A stretch of 64,000 nt of DNA from JAIBJN01 sp963830885 (GTDB taxonomy: Bacteria; Actinomycetota; Thermoleophilia; Gaiellales; Gaiellaceae), in assembly GCA_963830885.1 (NCBI GenBank), contig CAWHOA010000003.1, forward strand, positions 1-64,000. Direction: 5' to 3'. The translations under genes and the position numbers were made by a program. Positions 41,444-50,872 of the stretch are shown one piece after another (the first letter of the stretch is position 1; each line of letters starts with the position of its first letter). Below the pieces are notes generated by a model. That model worked only from the letters and a program-made list of their open reading frames with translations, ran no database searches and was not told the origin of the DNA.

Positions 41444-43732
41444 CTAGCCGCTCGGCGTCGGGACGGGCGGCGCCTTGACGGGCTCGAGGTCCTCGCCGTG
41501 CTCGAGGTGCGGGAGCCACTCGAGCCAGCTGGGCAGGTACCAGTTCCAGTCGCCCAGCAGCTTCATCGACGCCGGCAGGAGCACGGCGCGGACGATGGTC
41601 GCATCGATCAGGATCGCCGCGGCGAGCCCGACGCCGAACTGCTTGAAGATCAGCATCGAGAGCGTCGCGAAGACCGCGAAGACGCAGACCATCACGATCG
41701 CCGCGCTGGTCACCACTCCGGCCGTCGTCCTGATCCCGTGAGCGATCGCCTGGTCGGTGCTCATGCCGCGGTCGTACGCCTCGCGCATGCGGCTGATGAT
41801 GAAGACGTGGTAGTCCATCGAGAGCCCGAAGAGGATCACGAACATGAAGATGGGCAGGAAGGCGTCGATGCCCGCCGTGGACTCGAAGCCGAGCAGCCCC
41901 TTGCCCCAGCCGTGCTGGAAGACCAGCACCATCACCCCGTAGGCGGCGGCGATGGAGAGGAGGTTGAGGAGGATCGCCTTGACCGCGATCACGAGCGAGC
42001 GGAAGGCGACCAGCATGATCCCGAAGGCGAGCAGGAGCACGAATCCGAACACCAGGGGAGCGACGGACCCGAGCTTGTCATTGAAGTCCTTCGACTTGGC
42101 AGTCGCACCGGTGACTCCGACCTCGGCGCCCGGGAGCGCGCCGACGGTCACCGGGACGATGTCCTCCCTGAGGGTCGCGAGCGCCGCCTCCGAGGCCGCG
42201 TCCATCCCCTTGCCATCGACGGGGATGGCGACGGTCGCGATCGTCCCTGCCTCGTTGACGTCGACCGTGATCGGCTCGTGCATCTGCCCGCTGGAGAGGG
42301 CCCGCCACTCGAGCTGGCCGATCGCCTCCTGCACCTGCGGCGCGTTGACGTCGGCCGCCTTGACGACGACGCCTGCGGGGATCTCGCTGCCGGGGAATGC
42401 CGCCTGGATGCGGTTGTACGTCTGGATCGAAGGCAGGGACTGCGGGTACGTCTCGATGCCGGGCTGCACGGTACGCAGCTGCAGCGCCGGCACGGCGAGC
42501 GCCAGCAGCAGTCCCGCCGAAAGGAGGGCCGAGACCACTGGTCTCCGCAGGACGGCGCCGACGATCGTCCCCCAGATCCGCCCCTCGCCGTCGTCGCGGC
42601 GGAGCCGGCTGACGAAGGGGATGCGTCCTCGCTCGACCCTGTCGCCGAGCCAGGAGAGGGTTGCCGGCAGGACCGTGAGCGACCCGAGCATGGCCACCGC
42701 GACCACCAGGATCGTGCCTATGGCGAAGGCCGACATGCCCTGGATCCCGGCGAGGAACATTCCGGACATCGCGACGATGACGGTCAGCCCGGAGATCAGC
42801 ACCGAGCGGCCGGACGTGGCTGCGGCCGCCTCGAGCGCCGCCTCCTCGCTGCGCCCGGCGGCCCGTTCCTCCCGCTCGCGCTTCAAGTAGAACATCGAGT
42901 AGTCGACGCCAACCGCGAGCCCGATCAGGAGAATCAGCTCGTAGGTGACCTCGTCGATCGGGATCAGCGAGGTCGGGAGAGCGACCAGCCCGAACGTCGC
43001 GATGATGGCGGTGAGCGCGAGCAGGAGCGGGATGCCCGCGGCCACCAGGGCTCCGAAGACGACGATGAGGATGATCAGCGTCACGGGAATCGAGAGAAGG
43101 CCGGCCTTCTTGAGGTCGTCCAGGAAGGCGCCTTCGACCTCCTTCGAAGCGCTGACGCCGAACGAGCCGATGAAGAGCTCCGGATGCGCCGCCTGAGCGT
43201 CGTCGACGGCGGCGACGACAGGATCGATCTTCTTCGTCGCGTCATCGGGGTCGCCTCGGATCTCGAAGTCGATGAGCGCCGCGTGCCCGGCCTGGCCGAT
43301 CTGGCCGGTGTTCTCGGGGTCGAGCGGCGACTCGACAGCCGTAACCGCCTCGAGCTTCGAGACTCTGGCGACGACGTCCTCGACCGCGGCTGCGAACGCC
43401 GGGTCCTTGACGGTCAGGGACTCGCTCTGGACGAGCACGCTCTCGCCGGCGGGCTGCACGAACTCCTCGTGGAGAAGCTTGTCGATGCGACCCGACTCCC
43501 CCACGCCGGAGGTAGCTTGCTCGATCTTGGTGGTGCCGCTGACGATGCCGGCCGCGAATGCGACGACGACGAACGCGAGCCAGCCGAAGATGGCGGTCTT
43601 CCGGTGCTGTGCGCTCCAGCGGCCCATCCGTCCGGCCAGGTTGGTCGGCCTCCTCGGCGCGTCGGGCGGAGGAGCGGTCGGCTGGGAAGCCGACGGCTCG
43701 TCGGGCTCGTTCTGGATGACGGGGGTCTTCAT
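41444..43732 (-). CDS. MMPL/RND-family transporter
   Basis: A 762-aa transporter with a single N-terminal helix, a periplasmic loop, six helices, a second loop and six more helices, the two-fold RND layout. Motifs: LIPIDEVTYELILLIGLAVGVDYSMFYLKREREERAAG and the matching second-half FVILFGLSMDYHVFIISRMREAYDRG, which hold the proton-relay Asp-Tyr pairs. MMPL proteins export lipids or small compounds in actinobacteria. AGGAG lies 5 nt before the ATG. A two-component system further upstream on the same strand may control it. Confidence 0.93.
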   Translation of the reverse strand: MKTPVIQNEPDEPSASQPTAPPPDAPRRPTNLAGRMGRWSAQHRKTAIFGWLAFVVVAFAAGIVSGTTKIEQATSGVGESGRIDKLLHEEFVQPAGESVLVQSESLTVKDPAFAAAVEDVVARVSKLEAVTAVESPLDPENTGQIGQAGHAALIDFEIRGDPDDATKKIDPVVAAVDDAQAAHPELFIGSFGVSASKEVEGAFLDDLKKAGLLSIPVTLIILIVVFGALVAAGIPLLLALTAIIATFGLVALPTSLIPIDEVTYELILLIGLAVGVDYSMFYLKREREERAAGRSEEAALEAAAATSGRSVLISGLTVIVAMSGMFLAGIQGMSAFAIGTILVVAVAMLGSLTVLPATLSWLGDRVERGRIPFVSRLRRDDGEGRIWGTIVGAVLRRPVVSALLSAGLLLALAVPALQLRTVQPGIETYPQSLPSIQTYNRIQAAFPGSEIPAGVVVKAADVNAPQVQEAIGQLEWRALSSGQMHEPITVDVNEAGTIATVAIPVDGKGMDAASEAALATLREDIVPVTVGALPGAEVGVTGATAKSKDFNDKLGSVAPLVFGFVLLLAFGIMLVAFRSLVIAVKAILLNLLSIAAAYGVMVLVFQHGWGKGLLGFESTAGIDAFLPIFMFVILFGLSMDYHVFIISRMREAYDRGMSTDQAIAHGIRTTAGVVTSAAIVMVCVFAVFATLSMLIFKQFGVGLAAAILIDATIVRAVLLPASMKLLGDWNWYLPSWLEWLPHLEHGEDLEPVKAPPVPTPSG

Positions 43733-43743
43733 CGCAGCTCCTC

Positions 43744-44406
43744 TCAGGAGGCGGTTTGCGGGGGTCCGGCAACGACGGCGGGCTCCGACCGGGCCAGGCG
43801 TGCCCACCAGCGCTCGATCAGGACGACGGCCAAGGCGAAGCACACGAGCGCGGCCGGGCCGACGGGCGGCGGATGGATCGCGAAGAGAGCGCTGAGCCCG
43901 ACGAGCACGGTCAAGGGCCAGCCGGCTCCGGCGCGCCGCAGGGCGACCGCGGCCGCCACCATGGCCACGACCCAGCCGAGGAGTCCGGCGACGAGCGCGA
44001 CCGATGCCGGATCGCCGAGGATGTTGTCCTCGTTGTAGTGCTGGATGGCGTCGGCGACCACGGCCTGCTCCGCGGCCGGCAGGCCGTTGGCGTAGTCCGT
44101 GAGGATCCCCGTCCCGAGTCCCACGGTCACCTCGTACGCGGTGTAGAAGACGAGAAAGACGATGAGGGAGACGCGACTCACGGTCGCTGCGCGGCTCTGC
44201 AGGCCGCGCAGGAGCAGAAAGACGGCAAGCGCCATCAGCGGGGTGAAGAGCAGGAAGACGGTGTGCACGAAGAGCCAGCCGCCGACGTCGTGGCGCACTC
44301 CTTCGTAGACGGCGTCGGGCTCGCCCCCGGGCGGGTGGAACCAGAGCACGGCTGCAAGGGCCAGGGGGGTCGCGACCAGGAACACTCGGCGCAGGAGGAC
44401 GGTCAT
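43744..44406 (-). CDS. Membrane protein of unknown function
   Basis: A 220-aa protein with about six hydrophobic helices (for example RVFLVATPLALAAVLWFHP and VASVALVAGLLGWVVAMVAAAVAL) and a periplasmic GGEPDAVYEGVRHDVGG segment. No family recognised. It lies 11 nt before the MMPL gene and 90 nt after the response regulator, so it is probably transported-compound related and co-transcribed with MMPL. Confidence 0.7.
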   Translation of the reverse strand: MTVLLRRVFLVATPLALAAVLWFHPPGGEPDAVYEGVRHDVGGWLFVHTVFLLFTPLMALAVFLLLRGLQSRAATVSRVSLIVFLVFYTAYEVTVGLGTGILTDYANGLPAAEQAVVADAIQHYNEDNILGDPASVALVAGLLGWVVAMVAAAVALRRAGAGWPLTVLVGLSALFAIHPPPVGPAALVCFALAVVLIERWWARLARSEPAVVAGPPQTAS

Positions 44407-44496
44407 GGAGCGAGGCTCGCAGGGGCGGCCCGTGCCCGGAAGGCGGGAAACTTGCCTCCGCGGGGTCGGGTTTCTGGTGTTCCGGCTCGGCGCGCG

Positions 44497-45141
44497 TCAG
44501 GAGCGCAAGTAGAGGAGCACGGCGAGGACGCGCCGCGAGTCGCTGCCGCTGGAGGGCAGGCCCAGCTTGCCGAAGATGCTCGAGACGTACTTCTCGACGG
44601 CACGGAGCGAGAGCACGAGCTTGTCCGCGATCCCCTGGTTCGAGCGGCCCTCGGCCATGAGCTCGAGCACCTCGTGCTCGCGGGGCGTGAGCGCGGCGAG
44701 CGGGTCGTCGTCACGCTGCCGGGAGAGGAGCGTCGAGACGATGGTCGGGTCGATCGCCGAGCCGCCGTCGGCGACGCGCCGGACCGCGGCGACGAACTCC
44801 TCGACGTCGCTGATCCGGTCCTTGAGCAGGTAGCCGACGCCTTCGGCGGAGTCGGCGAGCAGCTTCATGGCCAGGCCCACCTCGACGTACTGCGAGAGCA
44901 CGAGCACACCCACGTCCGGATGGCGCGCCCGGATCTCGAGGGCCGCACGCAGCCCTTCGTCGTTGTGCGTCGGCGGGAGCCGGATGTCGACGATGGCGAC
45001 GTCGGGCGAGTAGCTGTGCACCTTCAGCAGCAGGTCGTCGGCGTCCTCGCAGCTGCCCACGACCTCGAGCCCGTTCTTCTCCAACAGCTGGGTCAACCCC
45101 TCGCGCAGGAGGACGCTGTCCTCGGCGATCACGACGCGCAC
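44497..45141 (-). CDS. NarL/FixJ-family response regulator
   Basis: A 214-aa regulator. Receiver domain at 1-120 with acidic pocket EDSV and phospho-acceptor Asp52 (VAIVDIRLPP), and K-x-R segment YLLKDRISDV. LuxR HTH at about 150-210: LAALTPREHEVLELMAEGRSNQGIADKLVLSLRAVEKYVSSIFGKLGL. GTG start overlaps the histidine-kinase stop by 13 nt. Activates or represses unidentified promoters, possibly of the adjacent MMPL operon. Confidence 0.94.
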   Translation of the reverse strand: MRVVIAEDSVLLREGLTQLLEKNGLEVVGSCEDADDLLLKVHSYSPDVAIVDIRLPPTHNDEGLRAALEIRARHPDVGVLVLSQYVEVGLAMKLLADSAEGVGYLLKDRISDVEEFVAAVRRVADGGSAIDPTIVSTLLSRQRDDDPLAALTPREHEVLELMAEGRSNQGIADKLVLSLRAVEKYVSSIFGKLGLPSSGSDSRRVLAVLLYLRS

Positions 45142-46922
45142 GGGATCTCCGCCCTTACTCGTGTGCCGCCACCGCGCGGGCTCCAGACCCGCAGGCTCCC
45201 GCCCAGTGCCTCGACCCGGTCCGCGAGGCCGCGCAGTCCCGAGCCGGCTTCGGTGTCCGCTCCGCCGATTCCGTCGTCGACGATGTCGGCGACGACCTGG
45301 TCCCTCGTCCGGCTGACGTCGACGGTGACGGACGTGGCGGCTGAGTGCTTCGCGACGTTCGCAAGGCTCTCGGACACGAGGTAGTAGGCCGCGACCTCGA
45401 CCTGCTCCGGCAGGCGTTCCTCGATGGCGACGGTCAGGCGAACGGGCACGGGCGCACGCGCCGTGAGCTGCTCGAGAGCGACTGCAAGCCCGTGTCCGCT
45501 GACGACGGCCGGGTGAATCCCGCGCGCTACCTCGCGCAGCTCCCCGAGCGAAGTCGCGATCTCGCGCCTCGCCTGCGCCAGCCGCAGGCCGGCGTCAGCG
45601 TCGGGTCCCAGCTCCTGCTCGAGCAGGCTCAGCTCGAGCGAGAGGGCGATCAGCCGCTGCTGGGCGCCGTCGTGCAGGTTGCGCTCCAGTCGTTGCCGCT
45701 CCTTCTGTCCGGCCTCGATGATCCGCGAACGCGATCCCCGCAGCTCCTCCAGGCGTGCCCGCACCTCGACGTGCAAGCGCCCGTTCTCGATTGCGATGCC
45801 GGCCGCCGCGCTGACTGCGTCGAGCAGCTCCGGCTCGTCGACTAAGGCGGGATCGTGGACCAGGGCCGCCACGTGCTCCCCTTTCCGGTCGATCATGGTC
45901 GCCGCCCGGTCGCCGCCCTCCGCGGGCAGCTTCACCGGCCGGCCGTCGAGGTCGGACCAGCTTCGGAACTGCGGGAGCCAGTACGCGAGGCTCAACGACG
46001 GGTCGCGCAGCGTCCGCGCGAGTGCCTCACGGAGCTCGGTCGGTGACGGATCCGCGCGGAGCTCGACGAAGAGGTCGCCGACGGTCGAGCGTGCAAGCCG
46101 GGAGCGGAGGATGCCGCCCAGGACGACGAGCGGGATCGCGATGTAGGCCACGAGGACCGCCCACCTCGCCGTCGGGAACTCGATCTTGAACTTGTCGAGA
46201 CCGAGGAGCACGGAGCTCAGGAGGATGCCGACCGAGCCGACCAGGATGGGCACGAGCGCTCGTCGGAGCGGCGGGCTGGCAAGGAGCCAGCGCCGCGCCA
46301 ATGTGATCGCGAGGACGACGGAGGCGAACGTGACGAGAGCCCTCTGCGCGGAGTCGACATTGTCCGCGAGGGCGGGATTCGGCCAGACCGCCAGCGCGTT
46401 CTCGGGGCTCCCCCCGGTCGTCCAGAACAGCAGCCACGCCAGCTCCAGGGGAAACGCCATGAGCGCAAACATCCCGATGACGACCAGGTCGAACCTCGCG
46501 TTGATCCGTCCGTCCGGGAAAGCAAGGAGAAAGGCCACGAAGACGACGACCCAGGCGTCGCTGATCCAGATGCCAGCCGTGAACAGCGTCGACGCATGCG
46601 CCTGGCTGAGGATCTGCGCCAGGAGGTAGATGCACCCCACGGCGGTCATGAGCGGGCCGAGCCGGTTCTCCGGCCGTCGCGCCCACGCGTAGAGCCCACT
46701 CCCGGCGAACGCCAGGCCGATCAGGAACCTCAGCCCGTACGGCGTCTCGAGGCCTTCGAGGCCCTCGTTGGCGAGCGTCATGGCGACCGCGCCGGCTGCG
46801 GCGGCGAGGACGAAGAGCCAGAGACCGCGCCGGAGCGACGTCAGGCTCCTGACGTCGCCTCGGTCGGGCTCGGACCTCGAAGGGACGCTCGCGCTCGCCG
46901 AAAGCGTCTCGGACGTCGCCAC
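45129..46922 (-). CDS. Membrane histidine kinase (HisKA_3 type)
   Basis: A 597-aa sensor kinase. About eight hydrophobic helices fill residues 30-290 with no large extracellular domain, so it may sense membrane or intramembrane state. A GAF-like segment (HVAALVHDPALVDEPELLDAVSAAAGIAIENGRLHVEV) precedes the HisKA_3 box ERQRLERNLHDGAQQRLIALSLELSLLEQ, whose His is the phospho-acceptor, and the ATPase domain ends with VADIVDDGIGGAD and SGLRGLADRVEALGGSLRVWSPRGGGTRV. AGAGGAG precedes the GTG. Cognate to the overlapping response regulator. Confidence 0.93.
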   Translation of the reverse strand: MATSETLSASASVPSRSEPDRGDVRSLTSLRRGLWLFVLAAAAGAVAMTLANEGLEGLETPYGLRFLIGLAFAGSGLYAWARRPENRLGPLMTAVGCIYLLAQILSQAHASTLFTAGIWISDAWVVVFVAFLLAFPDGRINARFDLVVIGMFALMAFPLELAWLLFWTTGGSPENALAVWPNPALADNVDSAQRALVTFASVVLAITLARRWLLASPPLRRALVPILVGSVGILLSSVLLGLDKFKIEFPTARWAVLVAYIAIPLVVLGGILRSRLARSTVGDLFVELRADPSPTELREALARTLRDPSLSLAYWLPQFRSWSDLDGRPVKLPAEGGDRAATMIDRKGEHVAALVHDPALVDEPELLDAVSAAAGIAIENGRLHVEVRARLEELRGSRSRIIEAGQKERQRLERNLHDGAQQRLIALSLELSLLEQELGPDADAGLRLAQARREIATSLGELREVARGIHPAVVSGHGLAVALEQLTARAPVPVRLTVAIEERLPEQVEVAAYYLVSESLANVAKHSAATSVTVDVSRTRDQVVADIVDDGIGGADTEAGSGLRGLADRVEALGGSLRVWSPRGGGTRVRAEIPCAS

Positions 46923-47050
46923 ACGGACTCCTCTCTAAAGCCCTGCTCGCAGTTGGGCTTGACGGAACCTCTCAGGCGCGACGCGCGCCGGCTCGGCGCG
47001 CGCACGAGAGAAAGGAGGCGCCTGTCGGCGAGGGTACTCCTTTCCCCGTC

Positions 47051-47073
47051 CCGAGTCGATAGCCCCGACTCGG
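47051..47073. terminator. Hairpin downstream of the OCD-like operon
   Basis: Arms 47051-47058 and 47066-47073 (CCGAGTCG/CGACTCGG) form an 8-bp stem 19 nt beyond the stop at 47092 on the minus strand. The rest of the 169-bp gap to the kinase shows no gene. Confidence 0.5.
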
Positions 47074-47091
47074 TGCGACGCTCGTTGCCCG

Positions 47092-47502
47092 CTAGTCCTC
47101 GGCCAGCGCCTGGGCAAGGAGCCCGGCTGCATAGGCACGCCAGGCGAGATCCGGGGCGTCCACGAGCCCTCGCAGCGCCTCGCTGGCGTGGGGGAGCCCC
47201 TCCGCCTGGAGGCGCAGCTGCCGCAGGCCGTCCTCGAGCGCCAGCTGCCGGTCGACCGTGCGCAGGTCGTCCGCCATCGAGCTCACGGCCCTGCCGTTGA
47301 GGTCGAGCCCGCGGTCCGGGTCGCCGCCGGCGCTCAGGAGCAGAAGCGCGCGCCGAGCGGCGGCGTAGGCCTCGTCCTCGTCGAGGTGGACGCCGCGGCC
47401 GGCGACCGTGGCGAGCACGACGAGGCCGGTGGCGAGCGCCTCCGTCCCCTCGTCCGCGGCCAGCGAGAGCTCGAGCGTCTCGAGCCAGCCGGCGGGGCTC
47501 AC
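47092..47502 (-). CDS. Hypothetical helical protein
   Basis: A 136-aa, Ala/Leu-rich, acidic protein predicted to be all helical (LETLELSLAADEGTEALATGLVVLATVAGRG at the start, LEDGLRQLRLQAEGL later). No motif or family recognised and no signal peptide. Its GTG overlaps the stop of the ornithine cyclodeaminase-like gene (GTGA), so it belongs to that operon. Confidence 0.65.
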   Translation of the reverse strand: MSPAGWLETLELSLAADEGTEALATGLVVLATVAGRGVHLDEDEAYAAARRALLLLSAGGDPDRGLDLNGRAVSSMADDLRTVDRQLALEDGLRQLRLQAEGLPHASEALRGLVDAPDLAWRAYAAGLLAQALAED

Positions 47503-48428
47503 AGCTCGAGCTCGGTGCCGGCGCCCGCCGCCCGGGCTCGCTCCAGCACCGCGTGCGAGAAGGCGGCGTCGAGCGCGCCGATCCCGAGGTTGCAGCAGAC
47601 GACGCGGGCCGGCGAGCCTTCTCGCCCGAGGCCCTCGCCGACGTTGCCCTCCGGCGCGGGCCAGTTCTGGAAGTGCCCCTGCTCGCGGTAGTACTCGAAC
47701 TGCCCCACGTCGTCCGCGAGGAAGAGGTCGGCCGCCGCGACCGTGTCCGGCCCGAAGTAGAAGTCGAAGTCGATCGGAAGGGCGAGCCAGCGCTCGCCGA
47801 GCTGCTCGGGCCGCAAGGGCGAGGGCGGGGCCTCGACGATCGGCCCGGCGGTCACGACCACCTCGGCGCCCGCCAGCGCCTCCTCCCAGCCCGCAGCGGG
47901 CTCCACCAGGTCGCCGAGCCGGGCGATCCGCTCGGGATGGGGATCCCAGGCCCGGATCTCGACGGTCGGCTCGAGCGCGTGCAGGAGCCGCGCGTGGAAG
48001 AGCCCCTGCTCGCCGCAGCCCAGGATCGCCGCCCGGCGCCAGCCGTCAGGGGCGAAGCGCCTGATGCAGACCCCGCTGGCCGCGGCGGTGCGCGCCGCGG
48101 TGATCTCGGCGCCGTCCATGACCGCCACCGGAAGGCCGGTCTCGGCGTCGTTGACGACGATCAGCCCGGAGATGTACGGGAGGCCCTTCTCCTTGTTCGC
48201 CGGGTACCCGCCGACCCACTTGAGCGTGACGACGTCCTCGTCGCGCAGGTAGGCGGGCATCGCGTGCAGGAAGGAGTCCTTGCGCGGATGCACGCCCGGC
48301 TTCGGCGGCAGCTCGACGCGGCCCGCGGCCAGCGCGCGGTAGGAGCGCTCGACGAGGTCGAGCTGGGCTTGGACGTCGGGCAGGAGGCCCGCGACCTCGG
48401 CCCGGCTCAGGAAGAGGAGCCGGCTCAA
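47499..48428 (-). CDS. Ornithine cyclodeaminase/mu-crystallin family protein
   Basis: A 309-aa Rossmann protein: LSRAEVAGLLPDVQAQLDLVERSYRALAAG at the N-terminus, the substrate segment VTLKWVGGYPANKEKGLPYISGLIVVNDAETGLPVAVMDGAEITAARTAAASG and the NAD motif AILGCGEQGLFHARLL (about 133). Family members deaminate ornithine, reduce ketimines or bind thyroid hormone; the exact reaction is not deducible. The TTG start overlaps the PPOX stop (TTGA). Confidence 0.88.
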   Translation of the reverse strand: MSRLLFLSRAEVAGLLPDVQAQLDLVERSYRALAAGRVELPPKPGVHPRKDSFLHAMPAYLRDEDVVTLKWVGGYPANKEKGLPYISGLIVVNDAETGLPVAVMDGAEITAARTAAASGVCIRRFAPDGWRRAAILGCGEQGLFHARLLHALEPTVEIRAWDPHPERIARLGDLVEPAAGWEEALAGAEVVVTAGPIVEAPPSPLRPEQLGERWLALPIDFDFYFGPDTVAAADLFLADDVGQFEYYREQGHFQNWPAPEGNVGEGLGREGSPARVVCCNLGIGALDAAFSHAVLERARAAGAGTELEL

Positions 48429-48814
48429 GCGACGACGAGCGGCTCGACCAGCACCTTCACGCGGGCCTCGTCGGGTCTCCGCCAGGGGTAGGTGTCCTGA
48501 CCGATGTACTTCTTGGCGAGCGAGTCGATCTGATCATCGGCCTCCTCGCCCTGGATGATCTCGACGACGCGGCCGCGGATGTCGACCTTGTCGTAGGGGT
48601 CGTCCTTGTCGGCGATGGAGAGCGCCACACGGGGGTCGCGGCGCATGTTCCGCTCCTTGAGCCGCCCGATCGCGGTGTTGAAGGTCAGGTAGCCGTCCTC
48701 GAGATCGATCCAGACCGGGCTGACGTGCGGCGAGCCGTCGTCCATCACCTCGGCCAGGAAGGCCAGGTTCGGCCCGTCGATCAGGCTCCGGGCCTTGTCG
48801 TTCAGCTCTGCCAC
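48425..48814 (-). CDS. PPOX-class F420-type oxidoreductase/pyridoxamine oxidase-like protein
   Basis: A 129-aa split-barrel protein: LIDGPNLAFLAEVMDDGSPHVSPVWIDLEDGYLTFNTAIGRLKERNMRRDPRVALSIAD is the family core, with a C-terminal PYDKVDIRGRVVEI strand. Such proteins bind F420 or FMN. Start GTG at 48814 has GAGGAGGA 3-7 nt upstream, within a longer open frame that otherwise has no support. It is the first gene of the operon. Confidence 0.85.
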   Translation of the reverse strand: MAELNDKARSLIDGPNLAFLAEVMDDGSPHVSPVWIDLEDGYLTFNTAIGRLKERNMRRDPRVALSIADKDDPYDKVDIRGRVVEIIQGEEADDQIDSLAKKYIGQDTYPWRRPDEARVKVLVEPLVVA

Positions 48815-48883
48815 TGCTCCTCCTCGTTCACTCGGCGTGCGGTCGTACGGAGTAACGGTAGTCGCCGCCGTTTGTTCCCCGAT

Positions 48884-48889
48884 TAGGGT
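48884..48889 (+). promoter_or_regulatory. -10 box TAGGGT, leaderless CoA-transferase gene
   Basis: TAGGGT ends 6 nt before the ATG at 48896; no Shine-Dalgarno is present. Confidence 0.5.
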
Positions 48890-48895
48890 AGGCGG

Positions 48896-50033
48896 ATGCC
48901 GCTCCTGAACGGGATCCGGGTGCTCGCGTTCGAGAACGGTCTGGCCGGGCCGCTCGCCACGCGCCTGCTCGCCGACCTCGGCGCCGACGTGATCAAGGTG
49001 GAGCGCCCCGACGGCGGCGACGTGACGCGCGCCTGGGACACCGTTGCCGCCGGGCTCTCGAGCGGCTTCGTCTGGGTGAACCGCGGCAAGCGCAGCGTCG
49101 CGCTCGACGTCAAGGACCCGGAGCACCGGCCCGCGATCGAGCGTCTGATCGAGCGCAGCGACGTCGTCCTCCAGAACTACACGCCCGGGTGGGCCGACCG
49201 GGTGGGCCTGGGGGAAGAGGCGGTGCGCGCGCTGCGACCGGACGTCGTCTACGTCGACATCTCCGGCTACGGCCCGGACGGGCCCTACGCCCGCAAGAAC
49301 GCGTACGACCTCGTCATGCAGGGCGAGACGGGGCTGATCGCCGTGACGGGCTCCCCCGCCGAGCCGGCGCGCGTCGGGATCTCCGTCTGCGACGTCGGCG
49401 CCGCGAGCTACGCGGCGGTGGCCACGCTGGCGGCGCTCAACCACCGGGCCGCGACCGGTGAGGGAACGCGGGTCTCCGTGTCGCTCTTCGACACCATGGT
49501 CGACTGGCTCGGCTACTTCCCGCACATGTGGTGGCACCGGGAGGAAGCGCCGGCGCGGACGGGCATGCGGCACCCGCACTTCTGTCCCTACGGGCCGTTC
49601 CCGGCCGGCGACGGGAGGCTGTTCGGCTTCGCCGTGCTCTCGAGCGAGCACTGGCGCGCGCTCTGCGCCGAGGTGGTCGACCGCAGCGGATCTCCTCGAC
49701 GACGCCCGCTTCGCGACCAACGAGGACCGCGTCGAGCACCGCGCCGTGCTGGAGCCGCTGCTGGAGGAGCTCTTCGGTGCCCGGCCCGCGGCCGAGTGGC
49801 TCGAGCTGCTCGAGGCGGCGCGGATCCCCTGCGGGGCCGTCCGCGACGTGCCGGAGGTGGTCGAGCACCCGCAGCTCGCGCACAACAAGCTCGTCGTCGA
49901 GGTCGACTCGCCGGTCGGTCAGATCCCGGTCATCGGCAGCCCGTTCCTCGTGGACGGCGAGCGGCCGGCGTCGGGCCCGGTGCCTGGACTGGGCGAGCAC
50001 ACGGCCGAAGTCCTCCGCGAAGTCGGGCTCTAG
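48896..50033 (+). CDS. CaiB/BaiF family (class III) CoA-transferase, one frameshift
   Basis: Combined about 378 aa. The N-terminal half has LNGIRVLAFENGLAGPLATRLLADLGADVIKVE, the catalytic Asp region near NAYDLVMQGETGLIAVTG, and FVWVNRGKRSVALDVK. An extra base near 49687 shifts the frame before LLDDARFATNEDRVEH and the C-terminal IPCGAVRDVPEVVEHPQL and VIGSPFLVDGERP, all family features. These enzymes move CoA between carboxylic acids; the acid is unknown. Its TAG is inside the left arm of repeat element C. Confidence 0.86.
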
Positions 50034-50087
50034 GAGGGTTTGGCGAAGCTCGCCCGGCACAGTCGCCGTTTCGCCAAACCCTCCTAG
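50030..50087. repeat. Inverted-repeat element C (miniature)
   Basis: Arms 50030-50047 and 50070-50087 are perfect 18-bp complements around a 22-nt loop. The loop carries CGGCACAGTCGCCG, the reverse complement of the block next to the left arm of element A, and the outer sequence (AGGGTTTGGC) resembles that of A (AGGGTCTGGC). It lacks the 54-nt core. Both flanking convergent genes end within its arms, since the CTAG at each end holds a TAG stop. It can act as a bidirectional terminator. Confidence 0.8.
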
Positions 50088-50872
50088 CCCGCCAGGCGCT
50101 CGACGAGACTGCGCTCCTCCGGCCCGAGCCGTGGCGGCGAGGCGGCGTTCTCGCGGGCATGCTCCGGGTTCCGCGTCGCGGGGATCACGACGGTGACGCG
50201 CGGGTCGGAGAGCGCCCAGCCGAGCAGCGCCTGCGCCCAGGTGACCGCGCCCAGCGGCGCGAGCTCGTGCCGGGGCGGGGCGGGGATCGGCGAGCCGGCG
50301 CCGCCGAGCGGCCGCATCACGATCACGCCGAGGCCGAGCTCCTCGGCCAACGGCAGCACCTCGCGCTCGGCCTCGCGCTCGCGCGGGTTGAGAGGGATCT
50401 GGATCGCATCGATCCGCCCGGTGCGCATGACGCGCGCGAGCTCGTCGAAGGAGCCGGACGAGTAGTGCGTCGCTCCGAGGAAGCGAACACGGCCCGCGTC
50501 CCGCTCCCGCTCGAGCCAGTCGAGGTGCTCGTGCCAGGCGACGAGGTTGTGCACCTGCTCGAGGTCGACGCGGCCTGCGAAGAAGCCGAGCTGGTCGGCG
50601 AGCTGCGCGCGGCCCTCCTCGACCGAGCGGGCCCAGATCTTCGTGGCCACGAGAGCCTCCTCTCGCCGCCCGGCGAGCGCGCGGCCGAGCACGCGCTCGG
50701 CGCGGCCGTACATCGGTGAGGAGTCGGCGAGCCGCGTTCCGGCCTCGAAGGCGGCGCCGACGACCGCGTCCGCCACCTCCTGCTCGGCGTCCGGAAGGTC
50801 CAGGGTCGCCCAGGTCCCGAGGCCCACGACCGGGATCTCGACGCCGGTGCGCCCGAGGGTTCGCCGCTCCAT
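50084..50872 (-). CDS. Aldo/keto reductase
   Basis: A 262-aa NADPH-dependent oxidoreductase: LGRTGVEIPVVGLGTWA, the catalytic Asp-Tyr in ADSSPMYGRAERVLGRAL (about 49-60), the Lys in VATKIW, and the C-terminal IPATRNPEHARENA. ATG at 50872 gives MERRTLGRTG, the common start; an upstream ATG at 50887 is open too. It is divergent from hpnC over a 13-bp gap. Substrate unknown. Confidence 0.88.
   Translation of the reverse strand: MERRTLGRTGVEIPVVGLGTWATLDLPDAEQEVADAVVGAAFEAGTRLADSSPMYGRAERVLGRALAGRREEALVATKIWARSVEEGRAQLADQLGFFAGRVDLEQVHNLVAWHEHLDWLERERDAGRVRFLGATHYSSGSFDELARVMRTGRIDAIQIPLNPREREAEREVLPLAEELGLGVIVMRPLGGAGSPIPAPPRHELAPLGAVTWAQALLGWALSDPRVTVVIPATRNPEHARENAASPPRLGPEERSLVERLAG

Noticed and set aside
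43744..44406. Assigning the membrane protein to a known transporter family
   Set aside because: Only a generic hydrophobic pattern is visible; no signature motif supports a named family.
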